A stretch of DNA of 39,993 nucleotides from an uncultured Prevotellaceae bacterium. GTDB taxonomy: Bacteria > Bacteroidota > Bacteroidia > Bacteroidales > Bacteroidaceae. The position numbers and the translations under genes are program-made. The DNA lies in contig CALAEY010000118.1 in the NCBI GenBank assembly GCA_937891085.1, positions 1-39,993 on the forward strand, given 5' to 3'. Numbering within the stretch: the stretch's first letter is position 1; each line of letters starts with the position of its first letter. Positions 7,624 to 15,263 of this stretch are shown piece after piece. The notes under the pieces were generated by a model. That model saw only the letters and a program-made list of their open reading frames with translations. It made no database searches and had not been told where the DNA came from.

Positions 7624-10600
7624 TTACATCATTGGTGGAGGGGTTGGCCCACCTGTTGGAGGCAATGGGGGCATTTCTGGGGCTGCAGGAGCAAAAAGAG
7701 CCTGCAACGCAGGAACCTGGCTTGCAGGTGCCCATGCTGGCATTCCTTCCATCCATACCATACTCTGAGGTGTTAATTGACCACCTTGAACCATCTGTTT
7801 ACACATATCCATATTATAAGGGCCATACTGCTGTCCTGCAACTGCGATGAAGAGTTTTATTTCTGGCTGTGGGGCAATGGGCGGTGGCACAGGAGCAGCA
7901 CCAGGCATTGGTGGAGGTACAGCTGGGCCAGCCTGAGGCTGTGCTGCTGAGGCCTTTGCAGCCATTGCCTCTTGTGCAGCCTTTGCAGCAATCTCTTCTG
8001 CATTGTCAACAGCAAAGAGAGATGGTAACTGTGAACCGTCGCCTTCACTATGGAACAATATCGCATTAGCAGCATCTGTTGCAGGATTGCCTGTGTGCAA
8101 CTTATCTTCATACTTTGCCTTATATGGTTTCATCCAATCTATAGCCCTAATTGGGAAGCAATATGCTAAAACAATTATTGACAATTCATCCTTTCTCGGA
8201 CTTTTATGATTCACCACAATTGTTGTACGTGACATACCCTGATTAATAGAGCTCAAGAATGCTTTTTCCAACTTGTCAGCAAACCTCTTTAGTCCTTCAT
8301 TATCATCAGGTGATGGTATTGAAACCAGAATGGTCTTTTTATTGATACTTGCTGAATTGTTTCTTGTTTCCTCATTGTTACGGAGGTTCAACTGCATTTG
8401 ATCCGCATTCAATTTCAAGTATATTCCACTTTGATTCACTATCTTAGACGCAAAAGCCATTATATCATCGTCAGTTTTCAACTTCTGCTGTAATTGGGTT
8501 AGAATGTTTAGACCTAGAACTTTCTTGTCACTATCCGCCTTTTCGTCATGTTTTGTCTTTACAATTTGAGAAAGTTTAATGTCAAAAGCATCCTTAATGT
8601 CGTCAACATTGATATCAGCAGCCAGACGGCCAAAATTAATGAAGTCAGAGTTTGGCAAAATGCTTTCACGAAGTTGTCTTGCAATATTAGGCATATCAAC
8701 TTTATCGATTTTGAGTTCAACCTCAAACTCACTCATAGTTTCATCTTCGCTGACTTCAATAATAGCTCCTCTCATATCCTCTAAACCCTTATTGACTTTA
8801 CGCTGGGCTGCTACTAATCGTTCTGTCTCATCAATGGCATCGTTAATCTTCTGGCCAAAAGCAGAGATGTCTGCATCCATCTTGCCCAACTCCACATAAA
8901 TGTGTACAGCCAGTTTCTTGGCAAACTCCCAAGCGACGAGCATCGTCTTTGAGGTATAGTAGTCTGTAAGGATTTCCTGATGCTCCGCATAGCGCTTGGC
9001 ACCCTTACCAATCATGTTCTGCAAGATACCAAGACGACTCCATTCTGTTATATTGTCGCTGCGATCCTGGTCAACAGCCTCATAGTTTTCTTTCTCCTCT
9101 TTTGACTTGGATTCCAAATCAGTACGAATCTCTGTTACCTTCTCAAGTAAGAGCTTTGAGACTTTCTGAAGTTCTACAATAGAGACATCGCCAACCTTCC
9201 ACTTTTCATAGAGTTCGTTCTCAACGTTATGGCGAATCTCTTTGGCAATTTCGGGTATTGCCCTTTCTTTGCCCGTAAAGAAGGTCTCTACACCTTCTTC
9301 ACGGAAATGATTCGTATAGAACTCTCCCATGATATTGTCAAGTTCGTTAAGCGGATTGTCTGCTTTCTTGGCTTCTTCAGCGTAGCCTATAGCCTTATCA
9401 TGCCAGTAATCATTGAAACGAGGATAGTCTGTGTCCGACTCCAATACTTTCAATTCATAGGTAAGATGAAGATCATCAAGCATCCATTTCTGGAGATTAT
9501 CACTGTTGAGATAATCTTTGCGATAGTCCTTGTTGCGCTCTTCGTTAATAAAACCTTGATTCTCACGCCAGTTATTATATTTGAACTGATAGAGTACGCT
9601 CTCGCCAACAGTATATGTGATATGCTTTAAAACACGTAGTTCTGGATACATCACACGTTTAATACCAAAGGAATTGACTTTCTTTGTACGTGCTGGAGGA
9701 ATTTGCCCATCTGAACCAGGGTTTGCGGTTTCATCCTTTTCAAGAGCAAAATCATCCATATTCTCGAAATTGTACGCTCGAACCAGATCACTGTTTATTT
9801 GATCCTCTTCATTAATTAGGAATATACGGGCAAAAATATAATCGCTAACTATTTTGGGGAGTTCCTGCAAAGAATCAATGGAAATACCATTTTCATTCAC
9901 ATTACTATAAAAGGTCAAGCCATCTGCTACACCTTTTATCCTATCGCTATAAAGATGCGCTTCTCCAATACCTGTAACATCCTGAGGGAACCAACGACCT
10001 GCCTGTAATGCATTCAGTTCGTTCATAGCAGCATAACCGTTTTGATAATACCGACCTTGGTCCATGTCTCTTTTAGGTAGATTCATTTCAGGAATCATTC
10101 CATAAACATAAATTTTTGCCCTATCAAAATTTTTACGAGCCAAAAGAATAGAGTCTATAATAGATCCAGAACCTGTACCACCACTTAAGCCTGCAAATAT
10201 ATGAATGCAGGTATCTTCTTTTCTAGACCGTTCACTACAATAGGCATAACGATTTTTCAAACTTTCCTCATATGCAACAGCATTCGCTGCAAATAACAAT
10301 CTACCTGCACGCCTTTTTTGACCAGCAGCCTGTCCCAAAGAACCAATAGCCGATTTTACTGCAGATACATTGCGAACTATACCTTTTAGAGATGGATAGC
10401 TACTTATATGATCTAAGATGTGTTCAACATCCACCTCTTTAATATTTAGGAATTCACTTTTCCTGAATGAAGCATCTTGTCCCATGACACGGAAATCAGG
10501 TCTTGCCCTACCATCTACAGGCATCATCTCTTCAGTAGAATCTACATAAAGTAAAGCTACTGGAAGTTTGTCTCGCTCTGACTCATCGTGAAACTCCTCA

Positions 10601-10695
10601 AATATTCTCATTTTGAAAGCACGGAGAATCTTGCCTCCAGTGCCTCCTAATCCCACCAAAATGTGGTTACTGTTGCAAAAAGTTTTAGTATTCAT
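7624..10695 (-). CDS. Tubulin/FtsZ-superfamily GTPase with C-terminal GYF_2-like domain
   Basis: 1023 residues, about twice the size of FtsZ or tubulin. The N terminus has a glycine-rich nucleotide loop (VGLGGTGG, residues 14-21) and the tubulin signature SGGTGSGS at 171-178, the phosphate-binding loop of the tubulin fold. This fits the Tubulin_2-type bacterial families, for which roles in membrane remodelling have been proposed, rather than cell-division FtsZ. The middle is a long charged helical region (about 430-800). Residues about 915-944 are Pro/Ala-rich, then 945-1000 resemble GYF_2 (QQYGPYN, VWMEGMPAW), and the tail is again Pro-rich. GTP binding is likely; polymerisation is unproven. 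It is the second gene of the operon, 10 bp after the small membrane protein. Confidence 0.85.
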   Translation of the reverse strand: MNTKTFCNSNHILVGLGGTGGKILRAFKMRIFEEFHDESERDKLPVALLYVDSTEEMMPVDGRARPDFRVMGQDASFRKSEFLNIKEVDVEHILDHISSYPSLKGIVRNVSAVKSAIGSLGQAAGQKRRAGRLLFAANAVAYEESLKNRYAYCSERSRKEDTCIHIFAGLSGGTGSGSIIDSILLARKNFDRAKIYVYGMIPEMNLPKRDMDQGRYYQNGYAAMNELNALQAGRWFPQDVTGIGEAHLYSDRIKGVADGLTFYSNVNENGISIDSLQELPKIVSDYIFARIFLINEEDQINSDLVRAYNFENMDDFALEKDETANPGSDGQIPPARTKKVNSFGIKRVMYPELRVLKHITYTVGESVLYQFKYNNWRENQGFINEERNKDYRKDYLNSDNLQKWMLDDLHLTYELKVLESDTDYPRFNDYWHDKAIGYAEEAKKADNPLNELDNIMGEFYTNHFREEGVETFFTGKERAIPEIAKEIRHNVENELYEKWKVGDVSIVELQKVSKLLLEKVTEIRTDLESKSKEEKENYEAVDQDRSDNITEWSRLGILQNMIGKGAKRYAEHQEILTDYYTSKTMLVAWEFAKKLAVHIYVELGKMDADISAFGQKINDAIDETERLVAAQRKVNKGLEDMRGAIIEVSEDETMSEFEVELKIDKVDMPNIARQLRESILPNSDFINFGRLAADINVDDIKDAFDIKLSQIVKTKHDEKADSDKKVLGLNILTQLQQKLKTDDDIMAFASKIVNQSGIYLKLNADQMQLNLRNNEETRNNSASINKKTILVSIPSPDDNEGLKRFADKLEKAFLSSINQGMSRTTIVVNHKSPRKDELSIIVLAYCFPIRAIDWMKPYKAKYEDKLHTGNPATDAANAILFHSEGDGSQLPSLFAVDNAEEIAAKAAQEAMAAKASAAQPQAGPAVPPPMPGAAPVPPPIAPQPEIKLFIAVAGQQYGPYNMDMCKQMVQGGQLTPQSMVWMEGMPAWAPASQVPALQALFAPAAPEMPPLPPTGGPTPPPMM

Positions 10696-10705
10696 ATATT
10701 TATTT

Positions 10706-11296
10706 TTATCTTCTTGTCCTACTTATTCGTTTCCTTTTTTGATGAACAGATTCCCGTCTTATTGCTGACCGTCTTTGCGGCCCTCCATATTGCTTAGACA
10801 TGGTTTTTATTACACAATATGCCCCAACAGCCACGAAAGCCAGGCACCAAAGCAACCTGCGGAAGATATACCATCGCATGAATGATTTTAAGGCATTGGC
10901 TATTCCGTGGGGTAGTGTTTTTGCTGTATAGCCTGTAAATTCGCCACCTTCAATGTAGTATTGCAGTATGGGGTACCTGTCTATTATTTCTTTCAGGATG
11001 TCGTCTGCTTCACGGAGAGATATATCATCGGAAGCATCGTATATGCTATCAACGATGCGGGTAATCTGCACCTCATAGTAGTCGGTGGTGTTGATGATCT
11101 TGATGGAGCCTACGATCAGGATACACTGAAATGACAGAAAAAGGAAAAGCACAGCTCCCACTATATAGCTAATGGGCGAGAGGGTTGCATCTTTGTACCA
11201 TCCTTTGATTAGTACAAAGAATAAGGCCATGCATGCCATGGCAATAAAGATACCCCATGGAATACTACTTAATGAAAGCTGCAACAGATTCCACAT
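10706..11296 (-). CDS. Small integral membrane protein, first gene of the tubulin-like operon
   Basis: 196 residues with three likely transmembrane helices (about residues 13-31, 43-67 and 145-163), a polar loop of about 75 residues between the second and third, and a very basic cytosolic tail (RRSAIRRESVHQKRKRISRTRR is described by its start RRSAIRRES and end SRTRR). The tail could bind nucleic acid, lipid head groups or the acidic partners encoded downstream. No family recognised. It ends 10 bp before the tubulin-like gene, so it is a plausible membrane anchor for that protein (inference). Confidence 0.72.
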   Translation of the reverse strand: MWNLLQLSLSSIPWGIFIAMACMALFFVLIKGWYKDATLSPISYIVGAVLFLFLSFQCILIVGSIKIINTTDYYEVQITRIVDSIYDASDDISLREADDILKEIIDRYPILQYYIEGGEFTGYTAKTLPHGIANALKSFMRWYIFRRLLWCLAFVAVGAYCVIKTMSKQYGGPQRRSAIRRESVHQKRKRISRTRR

Positions 11297-11362
11297 AATG
11301 CCTCAAACTAATGGCTCTTATTGGCTCTCAAATAAGATATTGATTAATATATAAAAAGAAAA

Positions 11363-11452
11363 GCGTGAGAGTCTGTACCTGTTGCTCATCCCGCTTATAG
11401 AGGCTCTCGCATTGCCCATCACAGTAAGATTGAGCAACGCAGAAGCCCACGC
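11363..11452 (-). ncRNA. Strong two-stem RNA structure: leader element or small RNA
   Basis: Read on the minus strand, gcgtggg at 11446-11452 pairs with ctcacgc at 11363-11369, and gttgctca is matched by an exact 8-bp complement (11381-11388 with 11431-11438), enclosing a loop of about 42 bases. On the minus strand the outer stem is followed at once by a T-rich run (11350-11362), as at an intrinsic terminator. It could be an attenuator in the leader of the minus-strand operon, whose first start is 67 bp away, or the 3' part of an independent small RNA. I match it to no known riboswitch. Confidence 0.4.
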
Positions 11453-11470
11453 CGAATATGATATATACAT

Positions 11471-11523
11471 CCTGAAATATACACCTGCCCTTTATATATA
11501 AATTAAGGTGTGCTTTTTTCAGG
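11471..11523. other. Second hairpin in the operon leader
   Basis: Two stacked stems are visible: cctgaaa/tttcagg (11471-11477 with 11517-11523) and acacct/aggtgt (11481-11486 with 11506-11511), around an AT-rich loop. It lies just upstream, in minus-strand terms, of the structure at 11363-11452, and the two may fold as one leader. Confidence 0.45.
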
Positions 11524-11690
11524 GAAAATAATCATACCCCAATGGACATCTACCGTTGCCTTGCTTTTAACTGTGATTGAAATTTGCGAGATTTCTATAA
11601 GCTAAAAACAAAGCGCAAAGTAAACGCCTTCCTAAAATGTATGCACCCACCCTTAACCTTAGCTTTAGCTAAGCTGGGGCAACTGCAGTG

Positions 11691-11698
11691 CAAATATA
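11691..11698 (-). promoter_or_regulatory. Possible -7 promoter box for the tubulin-like operon
   Basis: On the minus strand this reads TATATTTG, a match to the Bacteroidetes -7 consensus TAnnTTTG. No convincing TTTG is visible at the expected -33 distance, which lowers confidence. If used, it would give a leader of roughly 390 bases that contains the hairpins at 11363-11523. Confidence 0.35.
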
Positions 11699-11907
11699 AG
11701 GGATTTATTTTGAATTATTAGCTAATTTGCAGAGAAAAAATGTTTTTCCCCTTTTTCCCCTCGAATAATCAATGATGTCATAGTATTTATGCAAGTTTTC
11801 TTTGAAAAAGTTTGTCGCTTAATTACGATATAGATTTTTGTAAGGCTGTCAATGTCGATAGCCTCTTGTCTTATTTAAAATAAGACAGAAAAAATATTGA
11901 CAGACCC

Positions 11908-11939
11908 CTTGCACAATTCAAAACATTCATATACCTTTG
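11908..11939 (+). promoter_or_regulatory. Promoter for the AAA+ gene
   Basis: The -7 box TACCTTTG is at 11932-11939 and a -33-like CTTG is at 11908-11911, with a 20-bp spacer, matching the Bacteroidetes housekeeping promoter layout. Transcription would begin near 11946 and produce a leader of about 310 bases before the ATG at 12261. Confidence 0.7.
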
Positions 11940-12081
11940 TGGCATCAAAACGAATTGTATGCACATTCTGATACTACATTTTCCAAAAGCAAAGAAGACG
12001 ATCGAGACAATGGATGTCGGCCACTGCTGTGTGGCTTCGGCAGCAAGTTGAGTCTCCTGGTATCGTCGTTCTTTGACTTGT

Positions 12082-12148
12082 TGGACACTTCCGCCTCAAA
12101 CGGGTTTTTGAGGCGGAAGAAAAGCCATCAACACATCTTTAGTGTCCA
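12082..12148 (+). promoter_or_regulatory. Structured 5' leader of the AAA+ gene
   Basis: An outer 8-bp stem (tggacact 12082-12089 with agtgtcca 12141-12148) encloses a 13-bp perfect hairpin (12088-12100 with 12107-12119, six-base loop); they compete for two bases at 12088-12089. There is no T-run after the hairpin, so it is not a simple terminator. It sits 112 bp before the start codon and may control translation or RNA stability. No known riboswitch class is recognised. Confidence 0.5.
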
Positions 12149-12260
12149 GTCTCTGAGTGATTTCTGATGCTACACTCTTTTCCTCGCTTCCGTATGCACA
12201 GCGGAAGTCGAGGCACTACTTTGTGCGCTTTTTTTCAGTCTCTTTTATCTTTTTTACACG

Positions 12261-15020
12261 ATGAAAAAACTTAAGAATGTCAATGAAGACCCTGTGAATA
12301 AGCAGGGCGAAACAGTGGAGAATGCCAAGGATTTGGTCAATGTCGGCATAGACGGCATTGCAGATGATGACGGAGTAGATAATGACGAATTCATGCGCTT
12401 GCTCCAAGAATTTGTGGAACGGGACTTGTCTGACGAGGCGGATGCCGAGCGGTCGCAGACAATGGCATCGGATATGACGGAGGGATTGGCGCTTCATGAG
12501 ATGGACGGTGGTGAGTACCTGCTTCCTGCACAGGAAGAGCCCGCCTTCAAGGGCAGTAGCTTCTTGCTCTCTTACAAGGAGAACGATATTTCCTTGGCCA
12601 ACTATGGCAATAAGCTCTACCTCTCTGACTTCACAGACGGGTACTTGCTGTTTGTGGCCTTATATCTCACTCCGCTGTCACGGTCTGAAGGTGAGACGGC
12701 ACAAGATGCCACCTTATTTATATATAGAGAAGGGCAGCCTGAGCCTATCTGTAAGCAGGTCTTGCGGAGAGAGGTGGATGACGGTTCCTGTCAGGTGGAC
12801 GTTTCTGTGTTCGCTCGTGATGGGGTAGGTGGGCGCTATTACCTCCTACTCTCTGGCACGAATCCCGAAAAAGCGGGCGAAGGCATGGTGGTGGGCGGTA
12901 GTGTCTTTTTCCCCTTGGATGTCTTGCCTCCAGAGGCTAAGGGGCTACGGCCTGCCAAGGTGATGGAAGTGAAGCGGATAGACGGGCAGCTGCACTCATG
13001 CCAGACCTTGCGGATGGAACTCCTGATGGACAGGAAGATAGAGCGGTATGAGACCTACGGCTTCTGCTGCTACGACAGCATGCTGACCACCATCTGTGAC
13101 GGTAAGGCGATGGTAGATGGAGGCTGTGGGAGGGGGCAACTCTTGACATTGGCATCTGTGGTGCAGCTTAGCCTTTTGGAAGGCGGATATACCTGCGTGT
13201 TGGCCTACGAAGGTGAACCGTTCCACAAGATGTGCTTCACGTGTGACGCTGGTGGATGCAGGCAGACGGACTCTGTCCCTATAGAGGCTCACAGTCCAGA
13301 GGCGCAAATAGGGAAGCTGATCATGCAGGATAAGCGGGGATGGGTGGAGTTCTCCCGTCAAGGCAGCCCTGAGAGCTTGAAACGCAGGGCTCTGGAGCGC
13401 ATGCAGATGGACCAGGTGATTGAGAACTTGGATCGCTTCCAGATAGATTGCTTTCACGACAAGCCCAACTATCTGGTTTACGGACAGGTATCTGAAGACT
13501 CCATGAAGCAGATAGCCAACTTCTTTGTGCAAATCCAGGAGTCACAGCCTGACTTCATCGACGTGGCCTCTGTCTCAGAGCCTCGCTATGTGGGCGATGA
13601 TCTGAGAGAAGAACACATGAAGATGGACTCTCACGAAATGGTCTGCTTATACAATGTCGGTGCCCTGCTAATGGACGAGGGATTCTGCCTGCAGAAGCTG
13701 AGGGAACGACTCATGGGCACCTGCAACAAGCCAACGGTGCTTTTCGGCACAGAGGCAGAGCTGGATCAGCTCTTTGAGAAAGCACCCTATCTGCACAGCT
13801 CTTTTCCGGAAGTCAATCAGGTGCAGTTGGCCGACTACACGCTGCCCGAGGTGGTGCATCTGCTGGAGTGGAAGTTAGCTTGTGAGCATCTGACACTCTC
13901 CGATGGGCTGAGGCTGCAGTTTATCGAAAAGCTACAAACCCTGCGAGCAGAAGGCCGGCTGGGCTATTGGGATGCTAAGCGTGTGTCTGACTTCATCGCA
14001 CAAGGTATCTTGCCTGGTTATCGAAGGCGGATGTTGCAATGGAGTGCCTACAGTGGTCAGGAACGGCAGCTGACGGTCGTTGAGGCCGTGGATGCCAACT
14101 TGGAACTGCTGAGTGCAGCCGATGGCGCATCGTTTGAAGAAAGCATGGCAGCACTCAACCAGATGGTGGGGCTGGAAGGGCTGAAAGACGATTTGCGCTC
14201 CCTATTCGAGTGCTTGCGCTTCAATAACCTGAGGCGAAGCAAGGGAATACCTGTGGCTGACGAGGGCACTCATCACATGCTCTTTATGGGCAACCCAGGC
14301 ACGGGCAAGACAACAGTGGCCAAGCTGATGGGGCGTATACTCCGTGCTACAGGCATCCTCTCGAAAGGCGAGGTGGTGGTAGCCGAACGCTCCAGTATGG
14401 TAGGACGCTACATAGGTGAGACAGAGCGTAATATGCGCATGTTGCTGGCACAGGCGCGTGGAAACGTGCTCTTCATCGATGAGGCTTACACACTGGCCTC
14501 AGACTCGGTACCCGACAAGAAAGACTTTGGCTATCGGGCAATAGAGTGTCTGCTGACGGCCTTGGCACAGAAGCACGCAGACTTGGTGGTGATTCTGGCA
14601 GGCTACGAGTCTGAGATGGCCAAGCTCCTGGATACTAATCCAGGACTGCAAGGACGCTTTGCGCATGTGTTCCATTTCGACGATTATAAGCCAGAAGAGC
14701 TGATGCAGGCGGCTGAGGCTGTGCTTGCCGGAAAGCAATACCTGCTGACAGACGAGGCACGTGAGTATTTGATGGGCAATATCACAGAAGCGGTGCAAGC
14801 GCATGACAGGTACTTCAGCAATGTGCGGTGGGTGGAGCAGTACATCAACAGCCACATTGAACCTGCAATGGCACGTCGTGTAATGCGTCAAAGTGCAGAA
14901 GGAAAAGACGTGGATTTCAACCTGATAGAGCAGGAGGACATCGAGGAAGCTTATCACCACTTGAAACGTTGGCAGGTAGCAGCCTCACAGCGGAAGCAAC
15001 GCATCGGATTCATCGCATAA
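12261..15020 (+). CDS. AAA+ ATPase, CbxX/CfxQ type, with a degenerate second AAA module
   Basis: 919 residues. The C-terminal module (about 620-890) has Walker A GNPGTGKTT (about 676), Walker B VLFIDEAY (about 736), an ERSSMVGRYIGETE pore-side stretch and the GRF segment of CbxX/CfxQ ATPases, which remodel protein assemblies. Residues about 395-590 look like a copy of the same fold without a nucleotide site: LVYGQVSEDS replaces Walker A, while PTVLFGTEAELDQLFEKAP parallels the active module's LVVILAGYESEMAKLLD. Residues about 95-215 are beta-rich and unassigned. No signal peptide, so cytosolic. It is transcribed divergently from the tubulin-like operon and ends before a terminator, so it is probably monocistronic. 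A remodelling role on the tubulin-like polymer is inference. Confidence 0.85.
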   Translation: MKKLKNVNEDPVNKQGETVENAKDLVNVGIDGIADDDGVDNDEFMRLLQEFVERDLSDEADAERSQTMASDMTEGLALHEMDGGEYLLPAQEEPAFKGSSFLLSYKENDISLANYGNKLYLSDFTDGYLLFVALYLTPLSRSEGETAQDATLFIYREGQPEPICKQVLRREVDDGSCQVDVSVFARDGVGGRYYLLLSGTNPEKAGEGMVVGGSVFFPLDVLPPEAKGLRPAKVMEVKRIDGQLHSCQTLRMELLMDRKIERYETYGFCCYDSMLTTICDGKAMVDGGCGRGQLLTLASVVQLSLLEGGYTCVLAYEGEPFHKMCFTCDAGGCRQTDSVPIEAHSPEAQIGKLIMQDKRGWVEFSRQGSPESLKRRALERMQMDQVIENLDRFQIDCFHDKPNYLVYGQVSEDSMKQIANFFVQIQESQPDFIDVASVSEPRYVGDDLREEHMKMDSHEMVCLYNVGALLMDEGFCLQKLRERLMGTCNKPTVLFGTEAELDQLFEKAPYLHSSFPEVNQVQLADYTLPEVVHLLEWKLACEHLTLSDGLRLQFIEKLQTLRAEGRLGYWDAKRVSDFIAQGILPGYRRRMLQWSAYSGQERQLTVVEAVDANLELLSAADGASFEESMAALNQMVGLEGLKDDLRSLFECLRFNNLRRSKGIPVADEGTHHMLFMGNPGTGKTTVAKLMGRILRATGILSKGEVVVAERSSMVGRYIGETERNMRMLLAQARGNVLFIDEAYTLASDSVPDKKDFGYRAIECLLTALAQKHADLVVILAGYESEMAKLLDTNPGLQGRFAHVFHFDDYKPEELMQAAEAVLAGKQYLLTDEAREYLMGNITEAVQAHDRYFSNVRWVEQYINSHIEPAMARRVMRQSAEGKDVDFNLIEQEDIEEAYHHLKRWQVAASQRKQRIGFIA

Positions 15021-15074
15021 TGCCAGACTGCACGGCAGGCAGTCCGGTCTTATCTTATGCAGGATAATAGCAAA

Positions 15075-15101
15075 AAAGGCTTCCCAAACAGGAAGCCTTT
15101 T
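15075..15101. terminator. Bidirectional terminator between AAA+ gene and tRNA-Asn
   Basis: A 10-bp stem (15075-15084 with 15091-15100) with a six-base loop is flanked by A- and T-runs. It serves the AAA+ gene from the left and tRNA-Asn from the right. Its sequence is close to the terminator at 543-574. Confidence 0.85.
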
Positions 15102-15103
15102 CG

Positions 15104-15177
15104 CTCTTCTTCTTGGACTTGAACCAAGGACCCTCTGATTAACAGTCAGATGCTCTAACCAACTGAGCTAAAGAAGA
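15104..15177 (-). tRNA. tRNA-Asn (anticodon GTT)
   Basis: 74 bases on the minus strand fold as a standard cloverleaf: 7-bp acceptor stem (TCTTCTT with AAGAAGA), D arm GCTCAGTTGGTTAGAGC, anticodon arm with loop CTGTTAA and anticodon GTT, and T arm CTTGG TTCAAGT CCAAG. The discriminator is G and CCA is not encoded. The 3' end points to the AAA+/tubulin-like block. Confidence 0.95.
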
Positions 15178-15207
15178 ATTTTTTGTTTTTAATTCTTAAA
15201 TGCGGTG

Positions 15208-15239
15208 CAAAAGTAATAGGATATTTTGAATTATGCAAT
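15208..15239 (-). promoter_or_regulatory. Promoter of tRNA-Asn
   Basis: On the minus strand, TACTTTTG (15208-15215) is a -7 match and ATTG (15236-15239) lies 20 bp away as a weak -33 box. It lies about 30 bp upstream of the tRNA 5' end and abuts the divergent box of the next gene. Confidence 0.5.
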
Positions 15240-15246
15240 ATCTTTG
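15239..15246 (+). promoter_or_regulatory. -7 promoter box of the PfkB-family kinase
   Basis: TATCTTTG matches TAnnTTTG exactly, 17 bp before the ATG at 15264, so the leader would be very short. A -33 box at the right distance is not clear. Confidence 0.5.
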
Positions 15247-15263
15247 CAGAAAAATATTTCAAA

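Noticed and set aside
7624..10695. Cell-division FtsZ or plasmid TubZ
   Set aside because: The protein is far longer, carries a GYF_2-like domain, and lacks division or partition genes as neighbours.
11363..11452. 6S RNA or a known riboswitch
   Set aside because: The two-stem layout is suggestive, but it is shorter than 6S RNA and I recognise no conserved core.
12261..15020. Sigma-54 enhancer-binding protein
   Set aside because: It has AAA motifs but lacks the GAFTGA loop and a DNA-binding C terminus; it fits CbxX/CfxQ ATPases.
670..15177. Prophage or integrative conjugative element
   Set aside because: No integrase, relaxase, capsid, tail or transfer genes are present in this block.
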